Origin: Hippophae tibetana
Taxonomy: Eukaryota; Streptophyta; Magnoliopsida; Rosales; Elaeagnaceae
Assembly: GCA_037013495.1 (NCBI GenBank)
Contig: CM072811.1
Location: forward strand, 40,873,452-40,937,451
Length of the DNA: 64,000 nt
Direction: 5' to 3'
In this document: positions 10,387-26,989 of the stretch, piece by piece
How positions within the stretch are numbered: the first letter of the stretch is position 1
Layout of the letters: every line of letters starts with the position of its first letter
Translations under genes and position numbers: made by a program
The notes under the pieces: generated by a model
Databases searched by the model: none
What the model saw: only the letters and a program-made list of their open reading frames with translations
Told to the model about the DNA's origin: nothing

Positions 10387-12950
10387 TGTACCTCATTTTT
10401 ATACACATATTTAAATTCACATTTATTTATTAGTGAGAAATATATTTTTTCAACCAAATAAATAACAAATATTTTAATCAATGTAAAAATATTTTAAAAT
10501 TATATTTTTTTCAACCAAATAAATAACAAATATTTGTTGTAGTGACTACACACTTTGAATCATTATTGAAAATATATCTACTTTTACAACTTTAAGATGA
10601 AAAATTGTTAATGAAAGTATGATAGCAAGCAAAAATCATTGATAGAAAAAATAAAGATGATTAAACATAAAATATCTTATCTTCATTTATTCAAAAAAAT
10701 TAATTTATTAAAAGATGTTTACATGTCAAAAAGACATATGCGACCAAGAAAATATATTAACTAACCATCCAAATGTCTTTTAAATCAAAATAGATTATAT
10801 TACTATTAAAATACTTCTTATGTATATATTTTTTAATAAAAATATTTATACCTTTATTCATTACCTAATCAAATATGACTTTACATTCTTGGTTGGAAAA
10901 TATCAAAATAGAAAAATTTGTTCAATTTTATCTTATAAAATATGAATATTGGTCAAAAACATTAATCATTTTTCTTGATAAAAAATGGATTAAAAACTAT
11001 AATGTCAAAAACCAAAGTTTCAATTAAACTTAACTATATATTGAAAAATAGCATTTTAAATTCTTCTTTATTTTAACTAACCTAACATCACAAAGAAGGT
11101 ATTTTGTGTATGTGTGTGTATATTTATTTTTCATCTTAAAAACAAATATTTTTTTCTTTGATTACAAACAACATGATTGAGTCAAAACTCTTTATAAAAA
11201 TTAAATATTAAATTAATTATTTATTTAATTGTAATTATATGACTTATAGCAATGTTCAAAATACATCTATTTAATATGACAAAAATACTTAGTCAAAAGT
11301 GCATACAAATGCACTAGTTATAATATAAATTTATGTTTGTTAGATCATAATAAATTTTTAGTAATATTTTAATTCGAAACAGTGTTCAAATTACTATAAG
11401 TAACACTTGATAAATGATTATTTTTAAAAATGATATTTAAAAATAAATGAAAATTCTTTCATAAAAAACACTTAAAAACATCATTGTAGTATACTTTGCA
11501 GGACTTTTTCACTTTCATATTTTAAAAAACTAGTTGCGTAACTTCTCACAAAATAAATCCACGTATATTATAAATACTATTATTGGGCCAATAATATACC
11601 ATATCCAGATAAATTAGTAAATAATATTTTCATTCGCTCTATTTCACATTTATCATATATATATATATATGATAATAACATGACAGATTTGTAAAGTATC
11701 CACGTATCCAAGTAAACAATGTACTCTACAACATATGTGGATACTTTACAACTTTATAATACAGGATTGTATGTAAAGTAAACTTATGTTCCCTAATAAT
11801 ATAAATAGAACTACTCAACTATATAACTTAAATATCATCTAAAAAGTATTAAATTAGTAAATAAACATAAAACGGTTATCTTAGGTTAATATTTCATGTT
11901 AAATGACTCATGTTATTTGTGGAATTTATTAAAAATTTACACAATATTGAAGTTTTATTGATCAATAAGCAAATAAAATTACATAAACATTGCAAAAAAA
12001 AAAAAACAAATGAATTAATATAATTAAAATATAACAAAAATAGGTGAAAAATAAATATAAAATATTGGATGAATTAAACAAATCCATACTTAAAAAATGT
12101 TAGAATAAATAATTATTATCTTATATTACTCAACAATGATACTAATTTAATGTTTATAAATAGTATTTTTTTTATTTTCTTTCTCATTTTATGCTTTTAC
12201 AAACCAGATAACCCAAATTCAGAAAATGAATGAATTAAATTCATTGTCATGGGATTTTATTACTCCATATGGCATGAACCCAACTCCAAAATTTAATGAA
12301 ATTCCATCCCGACATATATAAAAAAACGTATATACCATCCTGTCAACGGATGAACATGGGAAGTTCATTTATGAATGCATCAATCTCTGGATTTGCATCT
12401 TTATGACAACTATAATAAGAAAAGTTTGTCATCAATCGTCAATCATCAAATTACTTAGGAATCATTTACTTATTAATTCAAAATATTAACTTAATAAATG
12501 TAGAAACACATATCATAATATTATATAATCAGTGTAAAACTATTACAGATAAAACTAAGAAATAAATCAATAACTTTAATTTAAAGATTAAATCAAAGAG
12601 TTATCATCTTTAATTTAAAGATTAATTCAATAAGAAAAACAAAGAATTCTTAATTTAAAAAGTAAATCAATAAATGTTTAATTCAAAGAGTAATTCAAGG
12701 AATACATTTCTTTATATATAACTATAGAATTGTAATGAAAATATGAAATAAACAAAACAATTTTAAGAAAGTTTGTTTTATTTGGTTAGCCTTTTAGGTT
12801 TTGGCTTTGAAATTAGCGTTCTCAACACCAATTTTCAAGAGAAACATTACTTCTAACAAAATTATTATAACACTTAATTGGGATTCAATTTCTTGTTTCT
12901 CGGATCTTATATATATGACTTACTTTTTACTTTGTTCTTCAGAATTTCAA
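10387..12950. other. AT-rich intergenic DNA
   Basis: No gene is recognised. It holds an (AT)n microsatellite near 11653-11670, a long A run near 11994-12006 and many short A/T-rich direct repeats. The last few hundred bases would be the upstream region of the subtilase pseudogene. Confidence 0.55.
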
Positions 12951-13147
12951 AATGTCTAATTATATTTCTATTCTATTTTTATTTCTTAATAATCCTGCTT
13001 GTATGTCCCAGGAGTTTCCACTGTAAATATGTCCATGAAGATAGAAAGGCATGTTTAAATTTTGTAGCAGAACAATTTAATGAATATTCTTAGGTGTTTC
13101 TCTGGTTCACTATAAATTTGATAACATTGATGATGTTGATGATAATG

Positions 13148-13757
13148 CAAGACTATATTGTTTACTTAGGATCAATTACAGATCATAAACTATACTCACC
13201 GGAGTCTTACCAAATTAATATTCTAGAAGCAGTCATTCAAGGAAGGTAACTAACTCTCAAAATTATGATATCATCAAAATTTTCTTTTTGTTTAATTGTT
13301 TCCAATTTTCAGGTTTTTTCTTATCTTGCTACACTCCTGTTAGACAACATATGATTAGAAGTTATAAAAGGAGTTTCAACGGATTTGCCGCCAAACTCAC
13401 AGAGGCTGAAAGACAAAAACTTGCTAGTAAGTAGTTTTAACAGATCATTTTTTATGTATTACACTAATACAGATTTTTTTTTTTCATAAATCTATTGTGC
13501 TTAACTGTAGATATGAAAGAAGTAGTCTCAGTATTTCCAAGTAGCATTCTCCAACTTCATACAAAAAGATCTTGGGACTTTATGAAATTCAACGAGACCT
13601 TCGAACAAAATTTCACTGCAGGAATTGCTGTTATAGTTGGTGTCACTGACACTGGAATTTGGCCTGAATCAGAGAGCTGAAAAGATGAAGGTTTTGGTCC
13701 TCTGCCCAATAAATGGAAGGGTGTATGCAAAGAAGGCAAAGATTTTACTTGCAACAA
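13148..13757 (+). pseudogene. Subtilase 5' block: propeptide and catalytic Asp exons
   Basis: Three exons are suggested by GT and AG borders: 13148-13245, 13313-13426 and 13511-13757. The first two encode the inhibitor I9 propeptide. The third covers the start of the peptidase domain with DTGIWPES. Its frame hits TGA at 13678-13680, exactly where family members continue, and then goes on with KDEGFGPLPNKWKGVC to a donor at 13758 (GTAATT). The start codon region is not convincing: before QDYIVYLG the frame is shifted relative to a DDVDDN-like stretch. Confidence 0.82.
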
Positions 13758-13851
13758 GTAATTCATTTTCTTGTAAAACAATTTCAACTAGTATTTTTCG
13801 ATATGATTTATATAATTTATCGACAGTATGAATTCATCATTTTGCACAAAG

Positions 13852-14550
13852 TGTTGTAGAATCACAATATCAATACGAACTTAATCAATCTCTAAACAAC
13901 GGCATGAAACATATTCTTCTTCTGTGTAAATCTTTTAAGAAACAAATAAATAAAACTCAAAATGAAAAATACACAAAATATACAACTAATTTACTTGGAA
14001 AAACATTTTCGGTGTAAGAAAGAAACAACCACGACATTCTATCTCCAAAACTTCTACTACCAAGAAACAATTGTACATAGTTTCTCTCTAGATAAAACTA
14101 GAGGCAAATAATCAACAACGTCATCAAAAATACAACTTCTTGGAAATTAACAATTATTTCAAGAAAATAGAAAGATTTAACCCAATTTTGTAGTCACTGT
14201 TCACGACCCATATTTTCTCAAACCGATGAGCCAAATCCAAATCCTATCATTACAATTAAAGAGTCTTAAGTCATGAACCTTCCTACGACATTTTAGCTCA
14301 ATCAAACCACAAATAACCTTCTATTGGAATACTTGATGAAGGTTTGATGAAGAAGGAAAAACAGAAAACTTTTCTGCCAACTGCTATTGAAAATTCCCTT
14401 GTTTTTGCAACTCTAAATCTTTCTCAACCAACCCTAAACGAATTTATTAATGAAGCAATCAAATGGAAAAAAATTTCCCTTCTGTTTCCATAGGCCATGA
14501 GACCATATGGGCCTTTTTGGACTTTTCTAAATAAGAGGAAAAACCCAACA
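13852..14550 (-). repeat. 3' LTR of the copia element
   Basis: About 699 bp, aligned along its length with 18514-19214. The minus strand next to its inner border reads AAAGTGGGAGATT (14551-14563), the copia polypurine tract. Confidence 0.88.
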
Positions 14551-14817
14551 AATCTCCCACTTTCATGATTAGATGGAGGGATCCACCATCCCGACAATTG
14601 AACAACAAACTTTAAGTTTTTCCCTTGACACTGCTTTTGTTAGCATGTCAAATCCATTCTCATCAATATGGATTTTCTCAAGTTCAAGCAACTTATTGTT
14701 AAGAGTATCATTTATCCAATGATACCTCACATCAATATGTTTTTATCTTGAGTGAAACGCCGAGTTCTTCGCTAGGTGAATAGAACTCTGATTATCATAT
14801 AACAACACATATTTCTA

Positions 14818-16980
14818 CTACTTGAAACCAAGTTCTCTGAAGAACTTTTTCATCCACAAAAACTCCTTACAAGCTTCTGTTTCTCCAATAAACTCTACCT
14901 CTACTATAGAAAGTGCAACACACTTTTGTAATCTTGACTGCCAAGAAATTGCTCCACCAGAGAAAGTAATTAGATAACATGAAGTATACTTATGAGAATC
15001 TTCATCTCTTGCCAAATTTGAATCAGTGTATCCAACTAACACTAGTTTTCCACTTCCAAAACTAAGTGTTAAATTGGAAGTACCTCGAAGATATATATCA
15101 TAATCCACTTTACTGCATCTCAATGCTCTATTCCTGGATTTGAAAGAAAATGACTAACAACCCTAACTATATGAGTTATGTTTGGCCTCGTAAACACCAT
15201 TGCATGCATTAAGCTTTCTACTATTGAGACATATGGAACCTTTTTCATATCTTCCTATTCTTTATCTATTGAAGGGCCTTGAATCGATCTCAACTTAAAG
15301 TGGTTAGATAAAGGAAAAAAACCACTTTAGCTTTATCCATATGAAACCTTTTAAGTACCTTGTTAATGTACCATTCCTATGACATGTACAACTTCTTTCC
15401 TTTCTTGTCTCGACAAATTCAAATACCAAGAATTTGTTTTGCTGGCCCTAAGTCCTTTATGGAAAAGGACTTACTCAACTACTTCTTCAAATTATCAATC
15501 CTTGAAGAATTTTTCCAACAATCAAGGTATCATTAACATAGAGCAATAAAATGATAAAATTATCATAAGAGAATTTCTACATAAAAACACAATGATCAGA
15601 AGTAGTCTTCTTGTAATCATGCTCCCCATAATTGACTCAAAATTCTTATATCATTGTCTAGATGCTTGCTTCAACCCGTAGAGGCTTTTCTTTAACTAGT
15701 ATACATAATCCTCTTTTCATTTTACCTCAAAACCCTCTGGTGGCTCCATATAAATCTCTTCCTCTAATTCACCATGAAGAAAGGTAGTTTTCACATCCAT
15801 TTTCTCAATATAAATCCAAGCTTGTTGCTAGACCTAAAAGAATACATATGGAAGACATCGTCACAACAGAAGAGAAAATATCATCAAAATCAATACCTTT
15901 TCTCTGACTGAATCCCTCGACGACCAGTCTAGCTTTATAACGTGGTTGTGAACTGTGTTCTTCTTACTTCACCCTGTAGACCCATTTGTTATTTAGAGCT
16001 CTCTTACCCTTAGGCAACTTTACCAGCTCAAACATGTGATTGTCATACAGTGACTACATCTCATCTTCCATAACACCAATCCAGTGTGCCATGTTTCCAT
16101 CTTCCATATCTTCTACATAACATTGACATTCTCTCTCATCTATCAATAATACATACTCATTTATATCATACCGTATGGAAGGACATCGGTCTCTAGTAGA
16201 CCTTCTGGGTGGAATTTCAACTGATCAGTAGTATGGTGATTTGTTTCAGCTTCCATAGAAGCATCTGCATCATTTGAACTTTGTTGGTCATCTTGAACAT
16301 TTTGTTCCATCTATACTGATAAAGGAACCGGATCTAGGTTAATCAAATCATCGCTATACTGATGGAATCATTTTTATATCTTCTCAACATCTTTTATAGT
16401 TTGATCTTTTATAAACACAACATCACAACTCCTTACTAGTTTCTTCTCAACTGGATCATAAAACCTATAGCCAAATTCATCCAGACCATAACCAATAAAG
16501 ATACACTGTCATGTCTTCACATCGAGCTTAGATCTTTCATCTTTTGGTATATGCATAAATTCCTTGCAATAAAAAACGATGAGATGATCATAAGAAACAT
16601 CTTTGCCAATCCAAACTCTGTTTGGTATATCAAACTGAAGAGGAACACATGGTGTGAGATTAAGAACATGTACAACTGTATTCAAAGACTCACCCTAGAA
16701 AGATCTTGGAAACTGGGCCTATGAAAGGATACATCTTACTATTTCAACCAATGTCATATTCATTCTCTCAGCCAACCCATTTAACTGAGGAGTCTTGGGA
16801 GGTTTCTTTTGATGTCGAATGCATTGATGCCTACAATACTAATCAAAAGGATCTGAATACTTTCCTCCATTATTTTTTCTGATGCACCGCAATTTCTTTC
16901 CATTTTATCTCTCAACTAAGGCTTGACACTATTTAAACACATCTAATACTTAATCTTTGCTTTTCAAAATGTACACCCAT
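14818..16980 (-). pseudogene. Copia integrase end, reverse transcriptase and RNase H (decayed)
   Basis: Between about 15150 and 16980 the minus strand holds broken integrase and reverse transcriptase. The active-site box reads YVND (15529-15540) instead of YVDD. The frame at 14818-15123 is RNase H: it includes VGYTDSNLARDEDSHKYTS, then AISWQSRLQ and a final Glu-rich segment (EVEFIGETEACKEFLWM), as in copia elements. Confidence 0.8.
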
Positions 16981-16988
16981 AACTTTCT

Positions 16989-17640
16989 TTAAAAATAATC
17001 TATGAAGGTCACAAAATAACTGGCACTACCCAAATTTCTTGTCTTCGTAGGACCATATAAATCTGAATGTACCAAATCAATTATGTATTGTTTTCTTGAA
17101 GGAAGGGAACTCTTGAAAGAAACTCTATTTTGCTTCCCTGCCAAACAATGAGTACATCTTCTTAAACAAACATCATTCATTCCAAAAAGAAGATTCTTTT
17201 TAATCAATACTGCCAAGTATTTATCACTTATGTGAGCAAGTCTCTTATGCCACAATTCTACTGTGAGCTCATCTGTCACAACATTAATAACGCCTTTGAA
17301 GATTTTTGCCTGTAGTATATACAAACTAGAATGTGTGTTCCCATGAGCAAAAACCATAGCACCTTTAGTAAGTTTTCATTGGCCATTACTAAAGGTATTG
17401 CAATATCCATCATCAAGTTTACCTACAGAGATCAAGTTCAAACAAATTTTAGGAATATGCTTTACCCCTCTAAGAAGTAGCCTCGTGCCATTATTCATCT
17501 CTAAACACACATCTCCAATACCAATGACTTTAATCAATCCATCATTACCTAACTTCACTATCCCAAAGTCACCTATTGTATAGGATGTAAAGAAGTCCTC
17601 TCAAGACCTAACATGAATGGAAGCTCCACTATCAATAACC
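16989..17640 (-). pseudogene. Copia protease end, pre-integrase and integrase start
   Basis: The frame at 17376-17558 holds the stretch after the protease (LLRGVKHIPKICLNLISVGKL), typical of copia. The frame at 16989-17357 holds the integrase zinc-binding domain with LWHKRLAHIS and CTHCLAGK, followed by the start of the core (DLVHSDLYGP, carrying the first catalytic Asp). The frame then breaks. Confidence 0.82.
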
Positions 17641-17701
17641 CAACTGATCTTTTGACATGCAACATTGACAACATCTTCATCATAAACAACGAGAAATTCT
17701 T

Positions 17702-18480
17702 CTAAACTAGCAGTGACAACTCAATCATTTTCCTTGCCAACATCACCCTCTTGTTCTTTTTTGTCTTCTTGTTATCCAGCTTCAACTTTTTACAATATTT
17801 TTTGATGTGCCATTTCATGTCACAATGATGACACTCAACATTAGCAAACCTGTTGCACTTGCTTCTTCCTTTTTCTTTGCTCTTGAAACCTCTGCTTTTA
17901 CTCCTCCCTCTTCTTTCTGTAATCAAAATCTATGACTGTTGAGAAGACATATGTGATTTTCTTCTCATTTTTTCATTCAAAACATTGCTCTTAGTAAGAT
18001 CCATGTTGATTATACCATATGGAGCTGAGTTACTTAATGACATTCAAAATGTTTCCCAAGAGTCTGGCAACGTACCCAAGAAATACAACCTCTGAATCTC
18101 ATCATCAAACTTGATACCCATTCTAGCTAACTGATTAATTATTCCTTGGAACGTATTCAAGTAATCTGTCAATGAAGTTCTATCTTGGTACCTCAAAGTC
18201 ATCAACTACTTTATGAGAAACATTTTATTATTTCCTATTTTCCGAGCATACAACTCCTCAAGTTTATTCTAGAGTGATCGTGCATGTGTTTCCCCACTAA
18301 TATGATTCAAAACATTATCATCTACCCATAGACTTGTTGATGTAACAAAGTCCATTCTTTTTCAAATAACTTTTTTGACATAAAGGAAATCTTTCATTTT
18401 TCCTTTCCAAGTGTGATAATTAGAACTATTCAAAGTAATCATTTTACTCAAATTTGCTTTCATTATTCAACACAAGAAAT
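17702..18480 (-). pseudogene. Copia gag remnant with zinc knuckle
   Basis: The minus strand encodes ECHHCDMKWHIKKYC at about 17792-17836, a CX2CX4HX4C zinc knuckle preceded by a basic Arg/Lys/Ser stretch. This is the RNA-binding end of copia gag. Upstream, to about 18480, lies broken gag-like sequence. No single long frame survives. Confidence 0.75.
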
Positions 18481-18498
18481 TCAACAATAATAACCATA

Positions 18499-18510
18499 GT
18501 TCTGATACCA
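18499..18510 (-). promoter_or_regulatory. Primer-binding site (tRNA-Met) of the copia element
   Basis: The minus strand reads TGGTATCAGAAC, one base from the usual TGGTATCAGAGC. It sits just inside the 5' LTR. Confidence 0.85.
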
Positions 18511-18513
18511 CTT

Positions 18514-19214
18514 TGTTAGGAGAATCATAATATCAATACGAACTTAATCAAGCACTAAATAGCGGAATGAAACCTATTCTCCTTCTTTGTGTGAATCTTT
18601 TAAGAAACAAATAAATAGAGTTCAAAATAAAATATGCACAAAATCAACACAACCAATTTACGTGGAAAAACCTTCCCGATGTAGGAAGGAAACAATCACG
18701 ACACTCAATCTTCAAAACTTCTACTATCAAGAAATAATTGTACAAAATTTCTCTCTAGATAAAAATAGAGGAAAACATCAACAACATCATCAAGAATAGA
18801 ACTACTTGAAAACTAACAATTATTTCAAGAAAATTGAGAGATCTAATCCAATTTTGTAGTCACTGTTCACGGTTAGATTTTCCCAAACCGGTGAGCCAAA
18901 TACAAATCACACCATTCAGATTTAAGAGACTTGAGTTGTGAACCTTCTTGAAATATTTCAGCTCAATCGGACCACAAACAACATTCCATCGGAACACTTG
19001 ATGAAAGTTTGATGGAGAAGGAAAAACAAAAAGCTTTTCTGCCAACTGTTGCTAAAAATTCCCTTGTTGCTGTAGCTCTAAATTTTTCTCAACCAACCCT
19101 AAATAGATTTATTAATGAATTAATTAAATGAACAAAATTATCCTTTCTTACTCCATGGCCATGAGACCACATTGACCTTTTTGGACTCCTCCAAATAAGA
19201 GAGAAAACCTAACA
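18514..19214 (-). repeat. 5' LTR of the copia element
   Basis: About 701 bp. Four bases inside its low-coordinate end lies the minus-strand primer-binding site TGGTATCAGAAC (18499-18510). Confidence 0.88.
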
Positions 19215-19219
19215 GAAAG

Positions 19220-21794
<2,575 letters not shown>

Positions 21795-22033
21795 GAAGAT
21801 CCTCCACGCTACGAAACAAAACAAAGAATCCTAATGGTGAATTTGCTTATGGACCGGGGCATGGCAATACTGCGAAAAGTCTACTTACAAGTCAAAAGTG
21901 TCTTCAAATAGTGAAATTAATTGTTGAAGGCACAAATACGGCAAATGGAACTATGGTGTTCACTTCAATTCTTTGGTCCGATGGTATTCATGATGTTAGA
22001 AGTCCAATTGTTGTGTACACCTCATCTAGATAA
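21795..22033 (+). pseudogene. Subtilase 3' block: end of peptidase and fibronectin-like tail
   Basis: One frame stays open from about 21804 to the TAA at 22031-22033. It reads KNPNGEFAYGPGHGN, the stretch that follows the catalytic Ser region in cucumisin-like proteases, then soon IVEGTNTANGTMVF and ILWSDGIHDVRSPIVVY, the end of the fibronectin-like domain. Roughly a hundred or more residues that normally separate these parts are absent, so an internal in-frame deletion is likely. Confidence 0.8.
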
Positions 22034-25000
22034 GATTAATTTGTTATCAAATAATGGTTAGAATGTGTAATTGAAAGCAATAATTGATGATTGTAATCCC
22101 TTGATATATCTTTTATTGTCCATGTAATTGATGCAATGTGATTTTTATATAATAGTTTGATTTATTTTAATTAATAATATTATAATTTTTTTTAATGTTT
22201 AATTTAAATTTTACTATTCAAATTATCCCAAATATTAGAAAAAGGTGCTCATTGATGCATTTTTCCAAGTATTGTTACTAAAGTTCAACATTTGTAACTA
22301 AGCTATGGAAAAAAAATTCATAAAAAAAGGTGAAAAATGAAAGATTAATCAAGGTTATGCATTCTTTTTAGTATTTGAATAATTTGGTTGGTGTTGTTAA
22401 TTGGTAGTATTTTTTTTTAAATCTCAATTACTAAGTGGATAATATCTAACTTAGTATAATCTTTGAAATTTAAAGCCAACTTTAACTTATAATTTTCGCT
22501 TATTTGTTATTTTAATAGTATTTTAATTTTATTTTTAATACATTTTTTTTATTAATTGATATATTAAGGATTATCTATATTTTAAAAAAATATTTTAATT
22601 TAGTGTAATTTTTTCATTAGACTAACAGATACGATTTTAATAATGGATAAATTTAATATTTTTGTTTATTTCTATCCCAACAACAAAAATAGTTTTTTCT
22701 ATTATTTTGAGTCTTTAAATACAGATTTAATACCATCGATTAATTTTATCTACTTCAATCTATCTAAATATTTAAATTAAATAAATAAATCACAATTAAT
22801 ATAAAACATATTTATAAAAATTATTTATATGAAAGAAAAAATGTTTCATCTTTTATATAAAATTGATCTTAAACTTTGAAACATAAAGAGAAAAGTACAT
22901 AAGAGAACACTAAATTAAAATAATATTAACATAATGAAATCTTGATATATCTTATAAATTGAATCTAACTTATAATAACGTTTATGGGAAAAGTTTTGTA
23001 ACTTTTGTAAATTAATAAAAGAAGAAATTTTTATTCTTAAACAAAATATAGATATTAAATTTTACTTATTATAAATTTTTTAAGTGTTTTTTTATTTTTA
23101 TTTTAAAGGATTTCAATATGTGATTGATATTAACTTTTTCTTTAAAAAAATCACTTATAAGAACAATTAACATTTATTATCATAAAGTCAAAGAAAAACA
23201 TCACATTAGCGTTTGTGGAAATCTAAGTAATGGTTCAAAATGTGATCCTACAATTATTTTATAAGGTTGCCGTGTGTTTAGATGTTTTTCTTCTAAAAAT
23301 CAAAACTTAGATGACATTAACACGTTATTGATTATTCGACTATAAAAAATATATTTACCTTATAATTTAATAAAAAAATTACTATTTGTAAGTTTGACAT
23401 TAAGATTTATAACTTTAACTTTCGAATCACGCAATTAGTTGTTTAATAAGGTGTCATCCTTCCTTTACATTCAATTCATTAATTACTAATTGAGATGTTT
23501 AATGACGGATTTATAAGTTGATTGGTTAGTTTATTAGTAAAAGTACTATTTAATTCTCAATTTGGTTAAACAAAATTCGTACAAATAAAAATAATATGAT
23601 TGGATGATTATTTTAATATTTTATATAATTTAAAAGTTAATATTTAATGTATTTTTCTCCAAACACAATAAACATAACTCTAGTATATTTTCTTCAAGTT
23701 ATTTTTGAAGTTTTAAAAAACAAATAAAAAATTATTATTATCTCATTTTAATCATATAATTGATGAAAACTATTAAATAATGTAAATATTTAAGTTTATT
23801 TTTAATTAATATATTTTTATAATTAAAATGAATAAATAATATTGATTAAAATGAAAATAATTAAATCACATTTCTAACCTCTTCAAACAGATTGTTCCGA
23901 CCCTTTTATCCTATTTATTATATATCTCGTATCGATAAATGTAAAGCGACAATTAACTTAAACAGCTATTACAAATTTGGTGATCAACAATAGGGTTATC
24001 ATTAATAGGAAATGCCATGTCGGTCTTAGATAAAATTTAAATATTTTAAAAAAAAATTAAGTCCATTTTAATTTTTTTTTACTACCTAATTTAAATTTAA
24101 AATTAAATCTAAGTTGAGTTTGACTTAAAATCAACTTTAATCAAATGCCTACTTAATTGTCCAAATTTATAGTAATCTAAGCAAATTATATGTTAGATTT
24201 TATTTTTTATATATTAGATTTTCTTTAAATTTTAGATATCATTTTATTATTTTTTCCTAACAAGTTGTCGGCATTGGAGCTCAACAAATATTCTTTAAAC
24301 TATAAGATAAGGATAGATGTAGATTGATTAGGTTAGTTTTTGATATATTTTATAAGCTTCGTTTATTTTGATAGTTTTGAAAAACCCACAACTTTAATCA
24401 ACTTATTATCCTCCAAAAAAACAACCTTTTAAGTAAACCTATAAAGTCAATTTAGTAAAAGTTGGTTAGGTAATTTTGGACCTATAATTATAATATGATA
24501 TAAAAGTCTTGTTGATTAAAACATAAAAAATATCATATAATTTAACTTAAAAGTTATTACCATTACATATTCCATTTACTTAATCTCTTATTACTAAGAA
24601 GAGATAATATGATTATAGTAAGTATTATGCAAATATATAATTGCAATTGTTTTAAAAATTGATAATTAAAAACTTCCTACATAATATTTATAGAAAATTA
24701 AAGAAATTATAGTTTGTTTAATAGTTGACCAAACATCAGATGAAGCTATAGATCCATGTTAAATATCATATGTCAATCAAGAATGTGTAACCTATATAGT
24801 AATGTAAGAAAAAATAATTAATTTGGAGATTTTGAACCAAGTTAAGAGTAATTTGAGTGAAGCGTGAAACTTGAGTGACGAGAGTGATTGTGAATGTCTG
24901 AGTGAAAATCCTTACTAATTAAATTTAGGTTTTATAATTTCAAATAAATTTAAAATTCTAATTCTAATATATAAAGTACTAATTAAAATTATATTTAAAA

Positions 25001-25893
25001 AAATCAATATATATTAATATTATAGGTTTGGTCCAATTTATTCAGTTTTCATAACTTTTTGGATTTCTAATTGAACTAATAAGGTCAATTTTGATACTTT
25101 TTGGACTTATTTGGACCAACAACTGCCAAAAAAACATAGGTTCTATTGATCTTGGACTTAGGTTGATTGTTTTTTTTAATGCCCACCATACTACAAGGTA
25201 TATGGTACTCATAAATAAAGCATAATATTGTCTTGGCTAAATTAATATATGTCATGGTAATGGATGAGAAGTCTTAGTCAATAGAATGACTCATAATTCA
25301 GTTAATAAAAATTTAGTTATATTGGTTGAATAATCATTTAATGAGATTAATTTATCTCTAATTGTCCAAAAGATATAATAACAAAGAGATAATTTTAGTG
25401 CTACATAAGGTTTATATAAACTAGTAAGAATATACACCAGGTATATTATAATCATTATATGTATATAAGAAAAATGGTAGCCCAATTACTTTATAAGTCC
25501 ATTACTTTATAAAATGAACTCATACGGCTCTTTTTGTGAAAGTAGTGGAGTTTTGTTGCCTCATCTAATAAGTTCAAATTTAAAATACACTTTCGTTAAA
25601 AGTATTGAACTTGAGCAACCCTTTGTCAAATTTTCTTCATTCTTAATTCCCTTGATCACATCAACTTCTAAAGTTTATAAATTGCTACCCAATTCATTAT
25701 TTGAATGTTACACAATTGTTTTTTAACTATTGCCAAAGCAATTTTTAATAATATAATAGCAGTGTTTCAATTTTTAGAATGATTAAATTGTTAGATAAAA
25801 TTTTATAAATTCATCATATATTTTCTTACATAATTTTATAATGAGTTGTGACACGAAGTTTATTTGAAATAAGACAACTTTGAGCATGATTTC
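22034..25893. other. AT-rich intergenic DNA
   Basis: No gene or clear mobile element is visible. Two short frames (25291-25485 minus and 25514-25726 plus) do not resemble known proteins. Confidence 0.6.
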
Positions 25894-26397
25894 TATTGAT
25901 GTAGATTTTTGTTAGCATTAGGCATGATTGTTTTTCATGGATTTGTGAGACAAAGAAACTCATTAGCATCTTAAATCACTGTAAGGTATGGTGTTTTTTA
26001 GTCTTTTGATGCTTAGGTCAGTAAAGAGATTATAGAAGATAAAATAGATCTAAGTCTCACTCTATGATGAATAGGAAATAAAGTGTTTATATATGGTTAG
26101 CATTCTCTGTTATGAAAGAGAAGCTAAGCTCTATGTGATTATATACAATGATTATATATAGAGAGAAGAAGTAACTTGATATGTATCACTTACCTATGTA
26201 GATAGACTTATTGTAACATTGTAATTATCTCTTCATACTATTTCTTTCAAATAATTAGGGGATAATTTATGATCATTTATCTTTTTATAGAAATTATTTA
26301 TTAGTTATACTCATACGATGACTCGACGTTTATTAACCTAACTCATAGAGATTTTTGTTGATTGTGACAACTCTTTATTCGCCATGTGGCATGTATT
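25894..26397 (-). repeat. Left LTR-like repeat of the decayed element
   Basis: Aligned with 29654-30135, with many substitutions and small gaps. Both copies contain TTATAGAAGATAAA, TGTGTTTATA-like words and ATCATTTATCTTTTTATAGA. Confidence 0.6.
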
Positions 26398-26989
26398 AAA
26401 TTACACCCAACAAATTCACTAGTGATATTAAATAAAGCATAAGATTCATGGTACAACCAATTTACATAGTTTACTTTTGTTTACTTCTTTTATCACACAA
26501 TCTTTCAAAATTCATGAATTTTGTACCAATATGTTTTGATCTCAAATGCCCTTTAACTTGTGCAACTTTATGTTATAAAATTTATCTCTTGTATCCAATT
26601 TTTCGGTCAAACCTTATCCAATAGATAATTCAGTACCCTTGTTTGGGATAGGAAATAAAATATCGATCTACGTGATATCTCATATAGAATGGTGCGACCT
26701 ATTACGCGACACAGTATCCTACCGATGCAGCCTAGTAGGAACCATTCTATAATATATGCTTTTAGGGGATACAGATCATAATATGCAACCAATAAGATTA
26801 TGCTCGAGAATTTAGAGTTTAAAACGTGACATTATGTCGCAAAGGGATGACACAACCAAGAATGTGAATAGCTATTCCATCCAGTAAGGCCCAAAGATAT
26901 TTTTTAGACTATTTTGACTAAAATATTGAAGTGTAGATTATGCGGCCCATGGGGTGAAAATAATGTATAAATCACGGCCTATAAGGAAA

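Larger units (their letters stand above)
13852..19214 (-). mobile_element. Ty1/copia LTR retrotransposon inside the subtilase
   Basis: A 5.4-kb element on the minus strand with LTRs at 13852-14550 and 18514-19214, starting TGTT and ending AACA. The primer-binding site is next to the right LTR and the polypurine tract next to the left one. CAAAG at 13847-13851 and GAAAG at 19215-19219 are a target duplication with one mismatch. Inside, from right to left, are gag zinc knuckle, protease, integrase, reverse transcriptase and RNase H, the Ty1/copia order. All frames are broken and the LTRs differ at many positions, so it is clearly older than the TRIM and probably older than the gypsy element. 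Confidence 0.92.

Noticed and set aside
12878-13093. 71-codon plus-strand frame before the subtilase
   Set aside because: It is hydrophobic but in AT-rich DNA. Only the part from 12951 might be a signal peptide remnant, and it does not join the propeptide in frame.
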